A stretch of 64,000 bases of DNA from assembly GCA_017979445.1 (NCBI GenBank), contig CM030717.1, positions 19,269,288 through 19,333,287 of the forward strand, given 5' to 3'. Of this stretch, positions 11,029 through 23,122 are shown piece after piece. The notes beneath the pieces were generated by a model. It was not told the DNA's origin, did not search any database, and saw only the letters and a list, made by a program, of their open reading frames with translations. The position numbers were made by a program, and so were the translations under genes. The stretch comes from Akebia trifoliata. Its lineage: Eukaryota > Streptophyta > Magnoliopsida > Ranunculales > Lardizabalaceae. The stretch's first letter is position 1. Each line of letters starts with the position of its first letter.

Positions 11029-11238
11029 AGAGTTCTAATTAAATAATAATTCTATTTAATAGAATTCTAACTAAAATATAACTCTACCTAAAATAATTAT
11101 AATTAAAATATAACTCTACCCAAAACAATTCTAATTAAAATACAAGTCTACCTAAAACAATTCTAATTAAAATATAACTCTAACTAAAAGAATTATAATT
11201 AAACACTAATTCTATCTAAACAAACGCTTAAAAAAATC

Positions 11239-11246
11239 TATAAATA
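11239..11246 (+). promoter_or_regulatory. TATA box in solo LTR C
   Basis: CTATAAATAGGGG lies about 1155 bp into the LTR and is shared with F1 (22562-22569) and F2 (34153-34160, minus). Confidence 0.7.
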
Positions 11247-11857
11247 GGGGTCCTCACACCCTATTTTCGTATCAAATAATAAATCCTAAAAGAAGTAGGT
11301 CAAAAAGCTTCCTTAGCCTCCAATAAACCCTAATTTTGAAGTCCTAACTCCTTACCTAACACCCATACTTCAATTTTAGCTTGAAAAATACCTAGAAGCC
11401 CTTCAAAAATATCCCAAAATTTATAAAAAAATTCAAAGAATCCAGATCTAAGAAAGAGATACCTTGTCTCGGAGATCAGAAATCAAATCTGGAGACAAAA
11501 CGAAGCAAGGAGTACGGTACAAGGAGCGGTTTTATTAGATCTGAGAGAATAGAATCTTTGCGTTCGAAGGTAAAATTTATTTTATTATTTTTTTTTCTAT
11601 ATAGGTTTTTTTGTTAGCAATGTAGTCTTATTTGGGATAAATAGATATCGGTATTAGCTGGACAGGGTTGGTACCTAACACCTTCCAACCCCGTAATGTG
11701 ATCTCCGGATTCAGTTTTTCTTTAGTAGATTAGTTTATTTTGTCTGTTTCGAGTCAATATTCGGTTCCTAGACCATAATAACTAGGTGGTGACTCCCAAA
11801 CCTTAAGGGTCAAAAGTAGATCTGCTCACCTCGCGGATCGAGGGCGTTTTCACCTTT

Positions 11858-12492
11858 TTGTTTATCGATTGAGTTTATTGGGTCGGATCGATATTACAGG
11901 TCTAATTTGAATGTTCTGGACCGGTCTGCCCATTTATCTATTGGTTAGATTAGATAGAGCAATCTAGGAGCACTCATAATCTATTTGAGTCATGACCTAA
12001 TGGGACCGCACTTAAGTTCAAGGATCTAGGCTCATTATATGATTGAGGCTAGGTTAGGATAAAGCTTAAATTACTTCAGCCCAAAATACCAATATACTAT
12101 CCCAGTTTGACCTGGTCAACCAATATGTGGTGCTCTAGTTTGATATACCCAAAGGTATTGTACTAAAGTTGTAGCATTCATTGTCATCCCCTGTGTCCCG
12201 AAAGACCAGGTTAGATTGAATCCGATTACGGGATTTATAAGGACATGTCATGATGCAAATATAAATATGCATACTCATGAGTGTATGCGAAGGAACAAAG
12301 TTCGCCTAAGATGTTTTCGAGAATATCCAACGATAAATACATCCAATCAATTATATCCAATCACATACTAATGAAAGAAATGAAAAAATCTAATCTAGTC
12401 TAATCTAAGAGTCTCTTTGAGTCAACTGGATTGACTCGAGTGAAAAGTCAACCTAAGAATAGTCTTGGATCGGGTCAAATTTGACCTTAAAA
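11858..12492 (-). other. Element E leader between primer site and gag
   Basis: This is non-coding sequence on the minus strand between the E primer site and the point where LTR C was inserted. The part at 11873-12000 matches 30297-30420 in the F2 leader (words such as GGTAGGACCGATATTAC). The stretch 12110-12230 resembles the degenerate subrepeat of the F1/F2 leaders (TTTGATATACC, GTTGTAGC-TTCAT). It is much shorter than the 3-kb leaders of F1 and F2. Confidence 0.6.
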
Positions 12493-12510
12493 TTTTCAAT
12501 GGAGTCGCCA
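12493..12510 (-). other. Element E primer-binding site
   Basis: The minus strand reads TGGCGACTCCATTGAAAA one base after the LTR end. The first 13 bases agree with the primer site common in Tat/Ogre elements, whose primer is reported to be tRNA-Arg. The 3' part has drifted. Confidence 0.75.
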
Positions 12511-13439
12511 CTGAAATTGCCTTGATGCTTTTTCTACTAAATAATGAATAGAGGTCCAATTGGTAAATTTGGGGTTTCTAGAGAATAGAGAGTCGCTACA
12601 TAGTTTAGGTCTAGGAACCATAGATAATTCCAAAATGGATCGGCTTGATCCTCGAGTAAGAAAAATCGGCAAGAGGTCAGTTTACGGATTTTGGAAGATG
12701 TTAGGCATCGAACCCGCTTGATCTAGAAGATTGGTCTCTACTACGATTCAAACTATCCTACGGTCAACAGGTAAAGACTAAAGTCAAGCTATGGTCCCAT
12801 CATCATCAATTTATATCAAATGTGCTAAACGAATCTTATGGCTAATATTTTCTCAAATATTACATGATTTCTCAAATTTCACACAAAAATGGAAATATTT
12901 GGAAAAGCCTAAATTCTAGGTTATGCACCAAAGCTCACGTGACAATATATTTCAATCACAAATCTATATACGTAAATATTTTTCCAATTAATTAAAATAG
13001 GAATTTATGAAAATTTTCTAAGTTAGAAAATTGTGAATATGAAATTTCTAATTTGGCAATCTATGGAGTTTCTAAACTAAAAATTTTGAAATTTCATAAA
13101 TTAGAAGTTTATGAATACATGAGAAGCTCCCAAATTAGAAATTTGAAAAAATAAACTTCCCAAAATAGAAAATTTCAAACGTGATGAGTCCCAAACTAGA
13201 AATTTGTAAACATGATTTTCCAAAATAGAAAATTATGAATATTAGATTTCCCAAATTAACAATTTACAAATATTAATTTTTTAGAATGAAAAATTATGAT
13301 TTTAAGAAAGTCACCAAACCAATGAACAAATTGAATTTACAAGAATCTCCAAAATTGGCAAATTATGATTTTTTTAAACTTATTTTATCTCGTGAATTCT
13401 TCAAATTTCACATAGTGGAATCCCACGATTGATAATGTT

Positions 13440-13810
13440 TACCACCAAAAATCAGTGAATTGATTCAGTCACATTTTAGAAAAAATGAAATCAATTTTAA
13501 TTCCACGTGCACACAAATCAGTGAGTCGACTAATTGATGACATTTTGACATGTAAAAATTAAATTTTCACGCCCTACGTCCATAAAATCAATGAGTTAAC
13601 TCATATGCCAATTTTATTGAAAATGTTTGATTTTAAACTTCCTATGTACACAAAAATCAACGAGTTGACTCACTTATCACATGAAATCTCAATGTCCCAC
13701 TCAATACATCCCCCAAAATAGTGAGCCGACTTACTTATCATTTGAAATATCAATGCTCCACTCAATATACACCTCAAAATAGTGAGTTGATTTACTTTGT
13801 TAACATAAAT
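13440..13810 (-). repeat. Tandem subrepeat in E LTR, unit about 58-70 bp
   Basis: The word ATCAGTGAGTTGACTCA recurs, diverged, near 13457, 13516, 13586, 13656, 13719 and 13777. Spacing is 58-70 bp. Confidence 0.65.
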
Positions 13811-15291
13811 GACCATATGGCATAGAAATGAAGTTGGTGTTCCTAATAGGCATGACACAAATAATAAAGTTACCAAAAATATAAATCACAATATTTTGAA
13901 ACCTTGAAGACAACTAAGATATTAATTCAATCGCATCACATAGTTTTATGAATTTTTCAAATTTACAATAGATATAAATTATTGGTTATTTGGATCAAGA
14001 AAATTGCATTAGAATCAAACAAAGGATACTGATCATGATCACCATTATGTATTGATGTAAACAATAACTGTCAATAATAAATCACTTGAAATTCCAACAT
14101 AATCAAAGGGTAAAAAGTATCACCATAATCACATAACTGATGCATTAAAATCAGTACCATGAGTTGGATAAATCACCAAAATATTAGATAGAGACGTTTA
14201 AGATTAGTCGATATCGAGTATAACAATGAAATTAATAGAATGAAAAAGAATTTGTCTAAAACTAATTCAAATCATCCTAGAAATCTTAAAATCAATTGAA
14301 TCACTTTTAGATATTCCATTACTGATTACCAATCACCTATGCAGCTCTCCATAAATTGAACATGGTTATTAAAACAATGTGAATAGAAGAACATATAATT
14401 GATTACCTTACGCGGCTTCGAATGTAGAATCTAGTGAGAAAGAAGAGTGAGCGGCTCTACTCATTCGGAAAGTAGGTTCAAGAATAATGAAATTATTTTT
14501 TTTAATGTCGTACTTGATGTGTTATCCCTTCAGAGTAGTGAAATCATTGCTTTTATGAGTTTTTAACGCCTTCTCTAGTAGAGATACAACAATAATCGTG
14601 AATTTGTGTGAGAAGGGAGAGTAAGGAGTGAGTTTAGAGACGTAATTAGAGAGTAGCCTGTAATGATGTTGGTTTGGGATGCTGAGACAAGGCAAAAAAA
14701 GGTTAACAGGTTGTTGTAATGGGCCTGAAGAAGATGAAGTAGAAGGTGGGAGTGGAGATGAAGTTGTGCAAAGTCTTCGAAGGTGAGTCTAACTTCTTTG
14801 AGAAAAATCGATGTTTCTAAGATGATCTTTTTTTGCTATTTTTTGTTGTGTGTTATGAGAGTGGTTGTGGGCTAACAAATAAAAAGAGAAGAGGGACGTT
14901 TAAGGTACTACTACAGATTAAAGAGGGGAGGGGAATAGCTGATTAGTTAATGGTTGATGAAGAGGAGGAAGAAGATGACTGGTTACTGTAATGGGGCGTC
15001 AAAAAGAGAAGGAAGAAGATGATTGGTTGCTTTTACAATGGCTGAAAAGAGAGGAGGAAGAAGGTGATGGGCTGCTGGCTGAATACTCATTTCTTCAATC
15101 TTCTCTTCCTTTTTGCCTTGCTTGCTTTTTTTGGTTCTTTTTGATTGTTGTCTAAATAAAAAAATGAGAGTGGGGATGCGAGAAAGCTGGGAAGAAGGGG
15201 GTCGTGATTCCTTCTTCTTTTGGCTGTTCCAAAAACATTAGACCCCTCTTTTTTATTCAAATGACACTTTCTTTCCTTTTTTTATTCTTAC

Positions 15292-17147
15292 TGTAGACAC
15301 CTCAATTTGAACGGGCCACTTCTCGAAAGGGCCCAAAAATATCGATTTTCCAAATAAATGGGTCAACGGGCCTTAAAGGCCCAAGTAATTGAAAAGTGAC
15401 ATTTTTACCAAATCGAGGCCCCTAAGACCTCTCAATGGTTTAGGAGGCCCACCAAAAGGACTCGGCCTACCTTACACTTTCCCAATATTCACCACTCCGC
15501 TTCCAAAATCAAAAATGCCAAATTTTCGATAAATTTTACCAACGGGCCTAAAAAACCCGATTTGCCAATACGTGGCATTTTTTATCAAACTAATGATTGC
15601 AAAAATCTAAAAAAATTAAAAAATTAAAAATGTGAGACTTGGGATGCCTACCCCTCCTCTACTACCACCGCTCCGCCTCAACCAATCCCTAAAACCCAAA
15701 AACCATTTCTAAAACCCAAGCCCAATACACAAAGCCCACAAATCATTAACCATATCCAATCATTATCCAACCCACAACCCGAACCCATAAACCACAACCC
15801 ACATCAACCAATCACTCTTTTATCATCAAAAGATGACACAGGTCAGCACCCCATCTCACCTCCCTCACCCAACCACCTACCCCATTAATTTTATTTAAAT
15901 CTCATCTACCCACACATCAACCCATCACCTTTTCTCTCAAATCAAACACATCTACCCACACCCCTAACCTATACCTCCCCTAATCTACCCTCATCATTCC
16001 CTACAAAACCTACATCTACAACCTAAACCTACACCATCCTCTCAAGTCAAACACTCAACCTCTCCCATCAACCTACTCAACCCTTCATTTCCAACCACTT
16101 TGACACATGGCATCATCTCCCTCACCCTCCCAAAATATCATCAACCACCTCTTTAAATCCTCCATTCTCTTAAACCAAATACCATTTAATCTCAACCACC
16201 ATCTTAAACTCACCTCACCAAACACTCCACCCAAATGGGTTGGGTAGGATCCAAACCATTTGGGTCAAAACTCACCCATTTAACCCCCCTTCCTTAAATA
16301 CCCTCCAATCTCCTCTAAATTACACCCACTTCTCTCTCAAACTCATAATCATTCTACCCTTTTTCTTCACTTCACCCCATTATATCCCTAAAATAACTCC
16401 TCAACATCTATAAATACCCTCATCCTCTTCCCAAAAAGGGCCCCCCCAACTTTCACTACAAAATTCTCTCCAACTCTCACTACAAACAACCATCACCAAT
16501 CCTCCTCAAGTCTCATATACAAAAAATAATTATTATACTTCACTCATCTCTCTCATCATCTCTTCTCTACTCCTTCAACCATACAAGAATTGTATTTTTA
16601 TAAAATACTAAGGACTCAAGAAGAAGAAAAGAAGAAAGAAGATACAAGGTGGGTTCAAGGCAATCCCCCCCTCTCTCTCTTCTACACCCTCTCCTCCTCC
16701 CTCTTCTATCACCCTCTCCCCTTTATTTTATTTTTTAGGATGAATGGACCCCAAGGCTAAAGGTCTATAAGGTTCATTCCCATCAATGGAATGGCCCTAT
16801 GATCAAGCCGAAAATAAATCCCTATCTAGGGTACAAATGCACAACACGTGGCACATCATTTTTTGTATTTTTTTAATCAAAATGACCGAGTTGAGTTGAG
16901 GTTACCACTATTTAATGGAGAGAAAAGGGTGCCTAACACCTTCCCTTTTCTTTAACCGAGCCGCTTACCCCGAATCTCAAAGTTAGATTAGTTCCTATCC
17001 ATCGAGAGTCACTAAAATATCAAAAATGTCACATTTTCTAAAAAATGCACATCGGGTGACCATTCACACCCACTTACAAAAATGAATGGTGGCGACTCCA
17101 AACCATTGTAGATGTGGTCATCGTAATGATGAAATCACGTGTCTACA
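15292..17147 (+). mobile_element. Solo LTR D (related to B LTRs)
   Basis: It starts TGTAGACACC and ends GTGTCTACA, 1856 bp, with a 9-bp inverted match of its two ends. CTTAC precedes it (15287-15291) and follows it (17148-17152), a perfect 5-bp target-site duplication. The last 400 bp share the layout of the B LTR end, including ATGGTGGC-ACTCC, the phrase GGGTGCCTAACACCTTC and the AAAAAATGCAC block. No internal sequence remains. A TATA box is at 16409. It is nested inside the LTR of element E, so it is younger than E. Confidence 0.92.
16409..16416 (+). promoter_or_regulatory. TATA box in solo LTR D
   Basis: CTATAAATACCC, as in the B-family LTR at 63063-63070 (minus). Confidence 0.6.
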
Positions 17148-17394
17148 CTTACTATTTTAGAAAAAGAGAAGTCTTTTTCGGACTTGAGAACAAAGAACAT
17201 CATTGTTTTTTCTTTTTTGTTTACTTTTCCTTTTTATTGATTATTTCTTTAATTTTTTTATTGTTTTTTTTTCTTTGATCGAACCAAAAGATAAACTCTC
17301 TCTCTCTATTTGAGTTTAAAAGGAAAGGGACCATGATCCCATTCTTCGCAACATGTGGCACAATGGTGGATCATTGATGAATAATTTTTTTGAC

Positions 17395-17760
17395 TTTTAA
17401 TTTTGATTGATTATATTAAAATTTTAATTTGATGGGCTAATTGCGTTTTACTTTTCGATCTTAATTGGTTGATTAAATTAAAATTTCAATTCAATTGGTT
17501 GATTGCGTTTTAGTTTCAATTTGATTGGTTGATTGAGTTTTAGTTTCAATTTAATTAGTTAATTAGATTTTAATTTTAATGTTAATTGGTTGATTTTATT
17601 TTAATTTCAATTTGATTGGTCGATCAAATTTTAATTTTTATGTTTATTGGTTGATTTTAGTTTTTGGTTGGTTGATCGATTGGATTTTAATTCGAATGTT
17701 AATTGGTTGATTGGATTTTAATTTAAATGTTGATGGGTGGATTAAATTTTGCAGTGAATA
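17395..17760 (-). repeat. AT-rich tandem subrepeat in E LTR
   Basis: Around ten imperfect units built on AATTGGTTGATTG plus ATTTTAATTTCAAT, each about 33-40 bp, lie in a row. They sit in the U3 side of the minus-strand LTR. Confidence 0.7.
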
Positions 17761-18384
17761 TTGATTTCAAGTTTTCGAGTTGATCGTTTGAATTTTAATT
17801 TTTGTTTCGATTTAAAATTTTTCAAGTTGGTTGTTTTATTTCAAGTTTCAAAGTCTATAAGGTCAAGTTGGACATCAAGGGCATTTCGATCATTTTGTAA
17901 TTTTTTCAAAAATTTATCTGTTTTCTTTGATTTGGGTCCTATTAGACTCGAAATCATATTCTAAAGGCAATGAAGGTACTTTTGAGACTTTTCGGGTATC
18001 TGAAATTCATGAGGTATTTTTGTCATTTTATCGATTTTTGTTCATTTGTGCAAATTTTGGCGTGAGATTTTTTCTAGTTCCAATGTCATGGTTTCTAAGT
18101 TTCAAAATTACATTTTCCTAACATAGCGAGATCGTTAAGTTATCAAAGTGTGTAGCGAACCTAAGCGTACATGATTAATAAATCAAGTGTATGGTGTATC
18201 GATCCTAAGCGTGCGTAATTCTATGCCGCGTGGCAAAGAGGAAGAAGAGTGGAATTAGAAGACAAAGGGAATTGGAGGAAGGCCTCTTACAAGATCTTGA
18301 GTTCTTTACACTCATTTTTAGGAATCCACAGCAATCGGGTGACGGATCGCCAAGTCAAGTGGATGCAAAAATGGGGTCTCTACA

Positions 18385-18802
18385 ACTTCGTTCTTAGCAA
18401 ATAGTGCTACTTATAGAGCTTTTCTTCGAATCAAGGTTTTCCCTTCTTACGGAAGGTGATCTCAGAGAATTTCTTGATTCCTAGGATCCTAATTGAAATA
18501 GGGATCTTCTGGATTAGATATGTTATACTAGGAAGATCTCCTTCGAGATCTCTAATATTCCGAATATTCTTTGACCAGGTCAGCCCCTACTTGCTAGACC
18601 AGGTCTTGTTCAATGTTGTGTTACCCTTCTGATCAGGCTAGACACTTTCTACCTTGGCTTACTATTTTTTTGGATAGTGTCCCATATGCTGATATGCTCA
18701 TGGTACCATCCAACCAACTTGGACACTTGTACAGTCTAGATAACTGCACTATTATTTACCTCTACAACTGGTAAAGCTAGAAAACTACCATAAAAAAATG
18801 TA
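18385..18802. other. Unassigned 0.4 kb between E and the G1 integrase tail
   Basis: I see no ORF, repeat or motif that can be named. It may be the diverged upstream part of G1 or another small insertion. Confidence 0.4.
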
Positions 18803-18998
18803 GAGATATTTCAAGAAGAAAGTATATCGAAGACAGTTCAAAGAAGAAGAGCTGAACAGTAGGAAGTTAGGTCCAAACTGGGAAGAGCCTTATAGAGTAA
18901 TAAAAAGTGGTTATAAAGGCATCTATAACTTGGCTACTATATCAAGTCATGAGTTTCCTAAACCTTGGAATACATGTAACCTCAAGAAGTATTATTAA
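18803..18998 (+). pseudogene. G1 integrase C-terminal tail (Tat-like)
   Basis: About 63 codons in one open frame end with a natural stop at 18996-18998. The pattern is the one found at the end of Tat-type polyproteins: a basic stretch (KKVYRRQFKEEEL), then KLGPNWEEPYRVIKSGYKG, and finally PKPWNTCNLKKYY. This domain helps integrase bind chromatin or DNA. Everything upstream in pol is gone. The tandem array and antisense ORF follow directly, as in G2. Confidence 0.85.
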
Positions 18999-19104
18999 CA
19001 AAAGGAAGCTATTTTGACTGTGTGTACCTTAACTCAGCCCTACATGGCTCAAGATCCAAAGGGACCTCTACTGTCTAGAGCATCAACGTGACCAGCATGG
19101 CAAA
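18999..19104 (+). other. Spacer between G1 pol stop and tandem array
   Basis: About 100 bp of non-coding sequence with a degenerate first unit. No separate feature is seen. Confidence 0.4.
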
Positions 19105-19940
19105 AGAGAAGAGTTGGGCCTTTTCGGGAGTCTTGCTATGTCCTGAGTGGAAGAAGAATGAGTTGGGTCCTTTTGGGGGTTTGGATTTTGTGATCCTACT
19201 CTATCCTAAATGATAGAGCACTGAGTTGGGTCCTTTTGGGGGTCTAAGTCATTGTGACCCTACTTTGTCTTGAGTGGTAGAACATTAAGTTGGGCCCTTT
19301 CGGGGATCTGGGTCTCTGTGACCCTACTCTGTCCTAAGAAGAAGATCACTAAATTGGACTCTTTTAGGGGTCTGGATCATTGTGACCCTGTATTAGTCTT
19401 GAGTGGCAGAGCATTAGTTGGGCCCAAAAGGGGGTTTACCTTACTCTGTCTTAAGTGGTAGAACACTGAGTTAGGCCCTTTTGGAGGTCAGGGTCATAGT
19501 GTCCTTTGTTTTTTCCTGAGTGGCAAAGTGTTGAATTGGGCCCTTTTGGGTGTCAAAGTCTTAGTGACCTTGTTTTGTCCTAAATGGCAAGCACTGAGAT
19601 TATCCCTTTTGGGGGTCAAGGTCTTGGTGACCTTGCTTTGTCTTGAGTAGCAAAACGTTGAGTTGGGTCCTTTTGGGGGTCAGAGTCTTAGTGACCTTTG
19701 CTTTGTCCTGAGTGGCAAAGTGCTAAGTTGGACCCTTTTGGGGGTCAGGGTCTTAGTGACCTTGTTTTGTCCTGAGTAGCAAAGCGCTGAAATGAGTCCT
19801 TTTGGGGGTTAGGGTCTTAGTGACTTTGTTTTATCTTGTGTGGCAAAGCATTAAGTTGGACCCTTTAGGGCGTCGGGGTCTTATCAACCTTGCTATGTCT
19901 TGAGTGGTAAAGCATAGATTGAGACCCTTGTGCCTAAGTA
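19105..19940 (+). repeat. G1 3' UTR tandem array, about 13 units of about 61 bp
   Basis: Each unit contains GAGTTGGGCCCTTTTGGGGGTC, then GTC-TAGTGACC-TT and TTTGTCCTGAGTGGCAAAG. The array starts about 100 bp after the pol stop codon. Unit borders are clear and divergence is moderate. It lies between pol and the antisense ORF. Plant Tat elements are known to carry such variable satellites in this position. Confidence 0.88.
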
Positions 19941-20399
19941 AAATAAGTCTAGCTTGGTGTGGCTTAAGGGCCTAAATGACATCTACTGCTCGGAGTGGCA
20001 ACATGATTAGTGGGGTCAGGACAACAAAATTCTACATCTAGCACTTCAGGAGTCAGTATGGCTCATACAAATATATGAATATTTAAGTCAACTACAATAG
20101 GATGAAGCGCCATTTGATGGTATAATGTACATATCATCTCATAAATGTGCTAATAAGGTATAAAAAAACCTGTAGTTGCATCTGGCAGGAAGAAGTTGGA
20201 TGCAAAGATCATAACAAATATCGCTCGAATAAGAACAAAATTTTTTTATATGGAAAATTTTGATTAACTGTAATACAATAGGTCAATTAAGTACAAGTTA
20301 GAATGGATAATAAGATCTTGAAGTATAATATTTTTCATATAAGAAAAAATAAAAATAAAAAATTTCATTAGTAATGGAGATTGATTACATCAAAATGCA
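19941..20399. other. G1 spacer between array and antisense ORF
   Basis: This is AT-rich non-coding sequence. The first 60 bp keep degenerate array words (GCTTAAGGGCCTAAATGACATCT). Nothing else is recognisable. Confidence 0.45.
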
Positions 20400-21634
20400 A
20401 TAAGAGCAAAGGAAATACATTCAGTCTTCAGTAGGAGGGGTTTGATTAGTAAAAGGAAGCAAGTCTTCAGTAGAGTTGGATCGGTCGACAAGTTCGGCCT
20501 TACCAAGATTAATGATATGATTAGGAGTATGAACTTAACTAGGAGTATTAGCTTCGATAGGGACTAACAGACCTTCCTCTGTATCAACCTGTCCATTTTG
20601 GGTAATCCATGTAAAAAAATTAAATAGGAATACCCTTAGACTCCTTTTCTTCTTTGTCATCCACATACTGCAGTCGAGAAGCCTTGAAGCCTTTATGATA
20701 GGCCTTGGTGGATGCTTCCTCCACGACCTAAGAATAATGAACTTATAGTTGACCTAGAAGCTTTTTGGTCTTTGCCTCATCTTTTTTGGCATGTTCTGTC
20801 TAACTTCCGCTTGTGCAGACTCGAGTTGAGTCGTTAGATCAGAACTGAGGTAGTCTCAAGGCACTGCTCAAAATCTGCTTTAAAGGAGCCTTGCTTGAGG
20901 TCTCGCTCATTCGTCTCCTATTCCTACTACTTCACCTTTTCCTAGAGGTTCACCAGCTCTGCGTCCCTTCTTTCCATTTTTTCCTTATAGCTAACGAACT
21001 CCAGTTCGAGATATGCTTAGGAGTTTGAATTTTTTTTATTCTTGGTCTCCAAGGCGTCGTTTTCCTTGGTGTACTGAACCAAAGTAGCCTCGAAGTCTCT
21101 TGGCCTCTTGAGTGGCATAACCAAAATAGGCTAGTTGGTCATCAATCACAACCATATTTTCCTCATACTCCCTGGCCAAGATAGTTGCATGGTTCTGAAC
21201 TTCACGTCACTTAAAAAAAACTAAAAACTGAAACATGTTGGCCTACAAAGAAAGAGAGAAATCACAAATATGTTACCTATTAGAGGCCTTGGGTGATTTT
21301 CCCAAAGGTTAGATCAGGGTTGGCTCGATCAGCAGACTCCATGTCCTTGGGAAAGATGGAGTTGGAAAGGAGTGAAGATGCAAGTATGGGGTCCCTTACC
21401 CCACTGTCCTTGTTACTGACAAAGCCAACACCTATAGTAAAGTCATGCCGCCAATGATTATTCTCATGCCATCCCACGAGGTGTCCTTTCCTGCCCAACC
21501 AATAAAAAGCTAAATCCTCTAAGGGCTCTTCTATTTATCTCCAATTCTGGTCCTTGAGCCTGTACTTCTTATGTTGTTGGAGCTTGGGAGTAGGGCTGAC
21601 ATCCTTGATGGTGTTAAAGATCTACCCCTTCTAG
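20400..21634 (-). pseudogene. G1 antisense ORF downstream of pol, C-terminal part
   Basis: Read on the minus strand, the sequence has coding character but many stops. The first part (21498-21280) reads ...FVSNKDSGVRDPILASSLL...MESADRANPDLTFGK. Near 21276 a GT donor follows AATAG, and TTTCTCTCTTTCTTTGTAG lies just downstream, so an intron is likely. The rest (21230-20430) is rich in Glu, Gln, Lys and Ala and looks like a coiled coil (NHATILAREYEENMVVIDD, YATQEAKRL). The place and orientation equal those of the antisense ORF in G2. Extra ORFs of this kind, some with a Transposase_28-type domain, are known in Tat elements; their function is unknown. The N-terminal domain and promoter are lost at the F1 LTR border (21635). 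Confidence 0.65.
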
Positions 21635-22274
21635 TGTAGGCACTCCATTTTTGCATTCGCCTGATTAATCAACTCGTCAACCCGATCGCAACGGTTCCCA
21701 ATGATGGATGTTTATTCTAATGCTTTATTTGTTACTAGTTGTGTTTCAAAAATTCGGATGAGGTATCTCAAACTAATAAAACCTTAGAAATCACGTTACA
21801 CTAGGAAAATATGACTCCAAAAACATATAAATCATCATTTTTCAGATAAAAAGAAGCTTCACAATAAAAATCACTAATAAAATAACCAAATTACCAAAAT
21901 ACCCCCTAACATCAAAACATCTCTAGAGCCTACATTACTTTTAGGATAACCCTTTCAAACACATAAAACAACAAATCGAAATCAAATAAACCATTTTGCC
22001 AATTTTCAAAAAATTTGATAAAATAACGAAAATGCCCCTCATAAAATTCACTACCATTTAGCACAAAAAATTTCATAAATGACACAAACTAATACTCCCA
22101 TCGAATTCTTTACAAAGAATCGATTCCAAAACATCCTGGAACATTGAAAAATGACTTAAAACGCAAAAAGTCCTTTTCGAGGGTAAAACAGTAATTTTAC
22201 AATTTTAATAATTAAAAATTTCAAAATTAATAATTAAAACATTAATTAATATAAAATAAAATCCTAATTAAAAT

Positions 22275-22470
22275 TAAAGTCAATCAAGTAAGATTGAAGT
22301 CTATATCTTAAAGTCAATCAAGTAAGACTAAAGTCAAAATATTAAAGTCAGTCAAGTAAGACTAAAGTCAAAATTAAAGTCAACCAAGTAAGACTAAAGT
22401 CAAAATCTTAAGTCAATCAAGTAAGACTAAAGTCAAAATCTTAAAGTCAATTAAGTGAGACTAAAAGTCA
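22275..22470 (+). repeat. Minisatellite inside F1 LTR
   Basis: Five to six units of about 33-36 bp (AAAGTCAATCAAGTAAGACT plus AAAGTCAAAATCTT) occur in tandem. They are homologous to the arrays in C and F2. Confidence 0.8.
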
Positions 22471-22561
22471 AAACCCTAATTGAATTTTAATTAAATAATA
22501 ACTCTATTTAAAACAATTCTAATTAAACACTAACTCTATCAAAACAAGCACTCAAAAAATC

Positions 22562-22569
22562 TATAAATA
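22562..22569 (+). promoter_or_regulatory. TATA box in F1 LTR
   Basis: CTATAAATAGGGG, at the same place relative to the minisatellite as in C and F2. Confidence 0.7.
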
Positions 22570-23122
22570 GGGGTCTCTACAACCTATTTTGGTATCAAAA
22601 TTTAAACCCTAGAAAAAATAAGGTCAAGGAGCCTCCCCAACCTCCCCAAAATCCTAATTTTGAAGCCCTAACTCCTTACCTAACATCCATACCCCAACTT
22701 TAGCTCAAAAAACACCCAAAAATCTTTCTAAAATACCTTAAAACCCATAAAAAAATTTAGAAAACTCATAGATCCAAGAAGAAGATACCTCAACTTGGAG
22801 ATCAGAAATCAGATCCGACAACAAAACGAAGCGAGGAATATTGTACAATGAGTTGTTCTATCAGATCTGAGGGAACAAAATCGTTGCATTAAAAAAATGT
22901 AACTATTTTTATTTTTTTATTATTATTTAGGTCTTGTTAGCAATGTAGTTTTATTTGAGAATTAGTAGAGACCGATGTTTGCCAGGCGGGGTTGGTGCTT
23001 AACACCTTCCAACCCTGTAACGTGATCCCCAGACCCATATTTTTTTTCGTAGATTAGTAGTATTTACCTTTTTAGAGTCAGTATTCGGATCCGCGCACTT
23101 CTCGGATCGATGACGCTTTCAG

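Larger units (their letters stand above)
10085..11852 (+). mobile_element. Solo LTR C (Tat/Ogre-like)
   Basis: It opens TGTAGACACCCC and ends GCGTTTTCA, 1768 bp. The 5 bp on each side are identical: CCTTT at 10080-10084 and again at 11853-11857, a perfect target-site duplication. It matches the F1 LTR (21635-23121) and, inverted, the F2 LTR (33563-35122). No polypurine tract precedes it and no primer site follows, so it is a solo LTR left by recombination between two LTRs. The target is element E, just before gag. Confidence 0.92.
12512..18384 (-). repeat. Element E 5' LTR, about 4.0 kb, split by solo LTR D
   Basis: On the minus strand it starts TGTAGAGACCCC at 18384 and ends ATTTCA at 12512, followed by a primer site, so it is a 5' LTR. 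Without the inserted LTR D and one copy of its target duplication it is about 4.0 kb, long for gypsy but within the range known for Ogre-like elements. It contains AT-rich subrepeats (13440-13810, 17395-17760). The flank on its 5' side is G1. No coding sequence is seen; small ORFs at 13670, 17761 and 17927 lie in repeats and resemble nothing. Confidence 0.75.
21635..23121 (+). repeat. F1 5' LTR
   Basis: 1487 bp, opening TGTAGGCACTCC and ending GCTTTCA. Its 3' end is followed after one base by a primer site. A minisatellite of about 33 bp units lies at 22275-22470. Near the end, the words CAGGCGGGGTTGGTGC-TAACACC and CTCGGATCGATGACGC are shared with C and F2. Confidence 0.9.
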
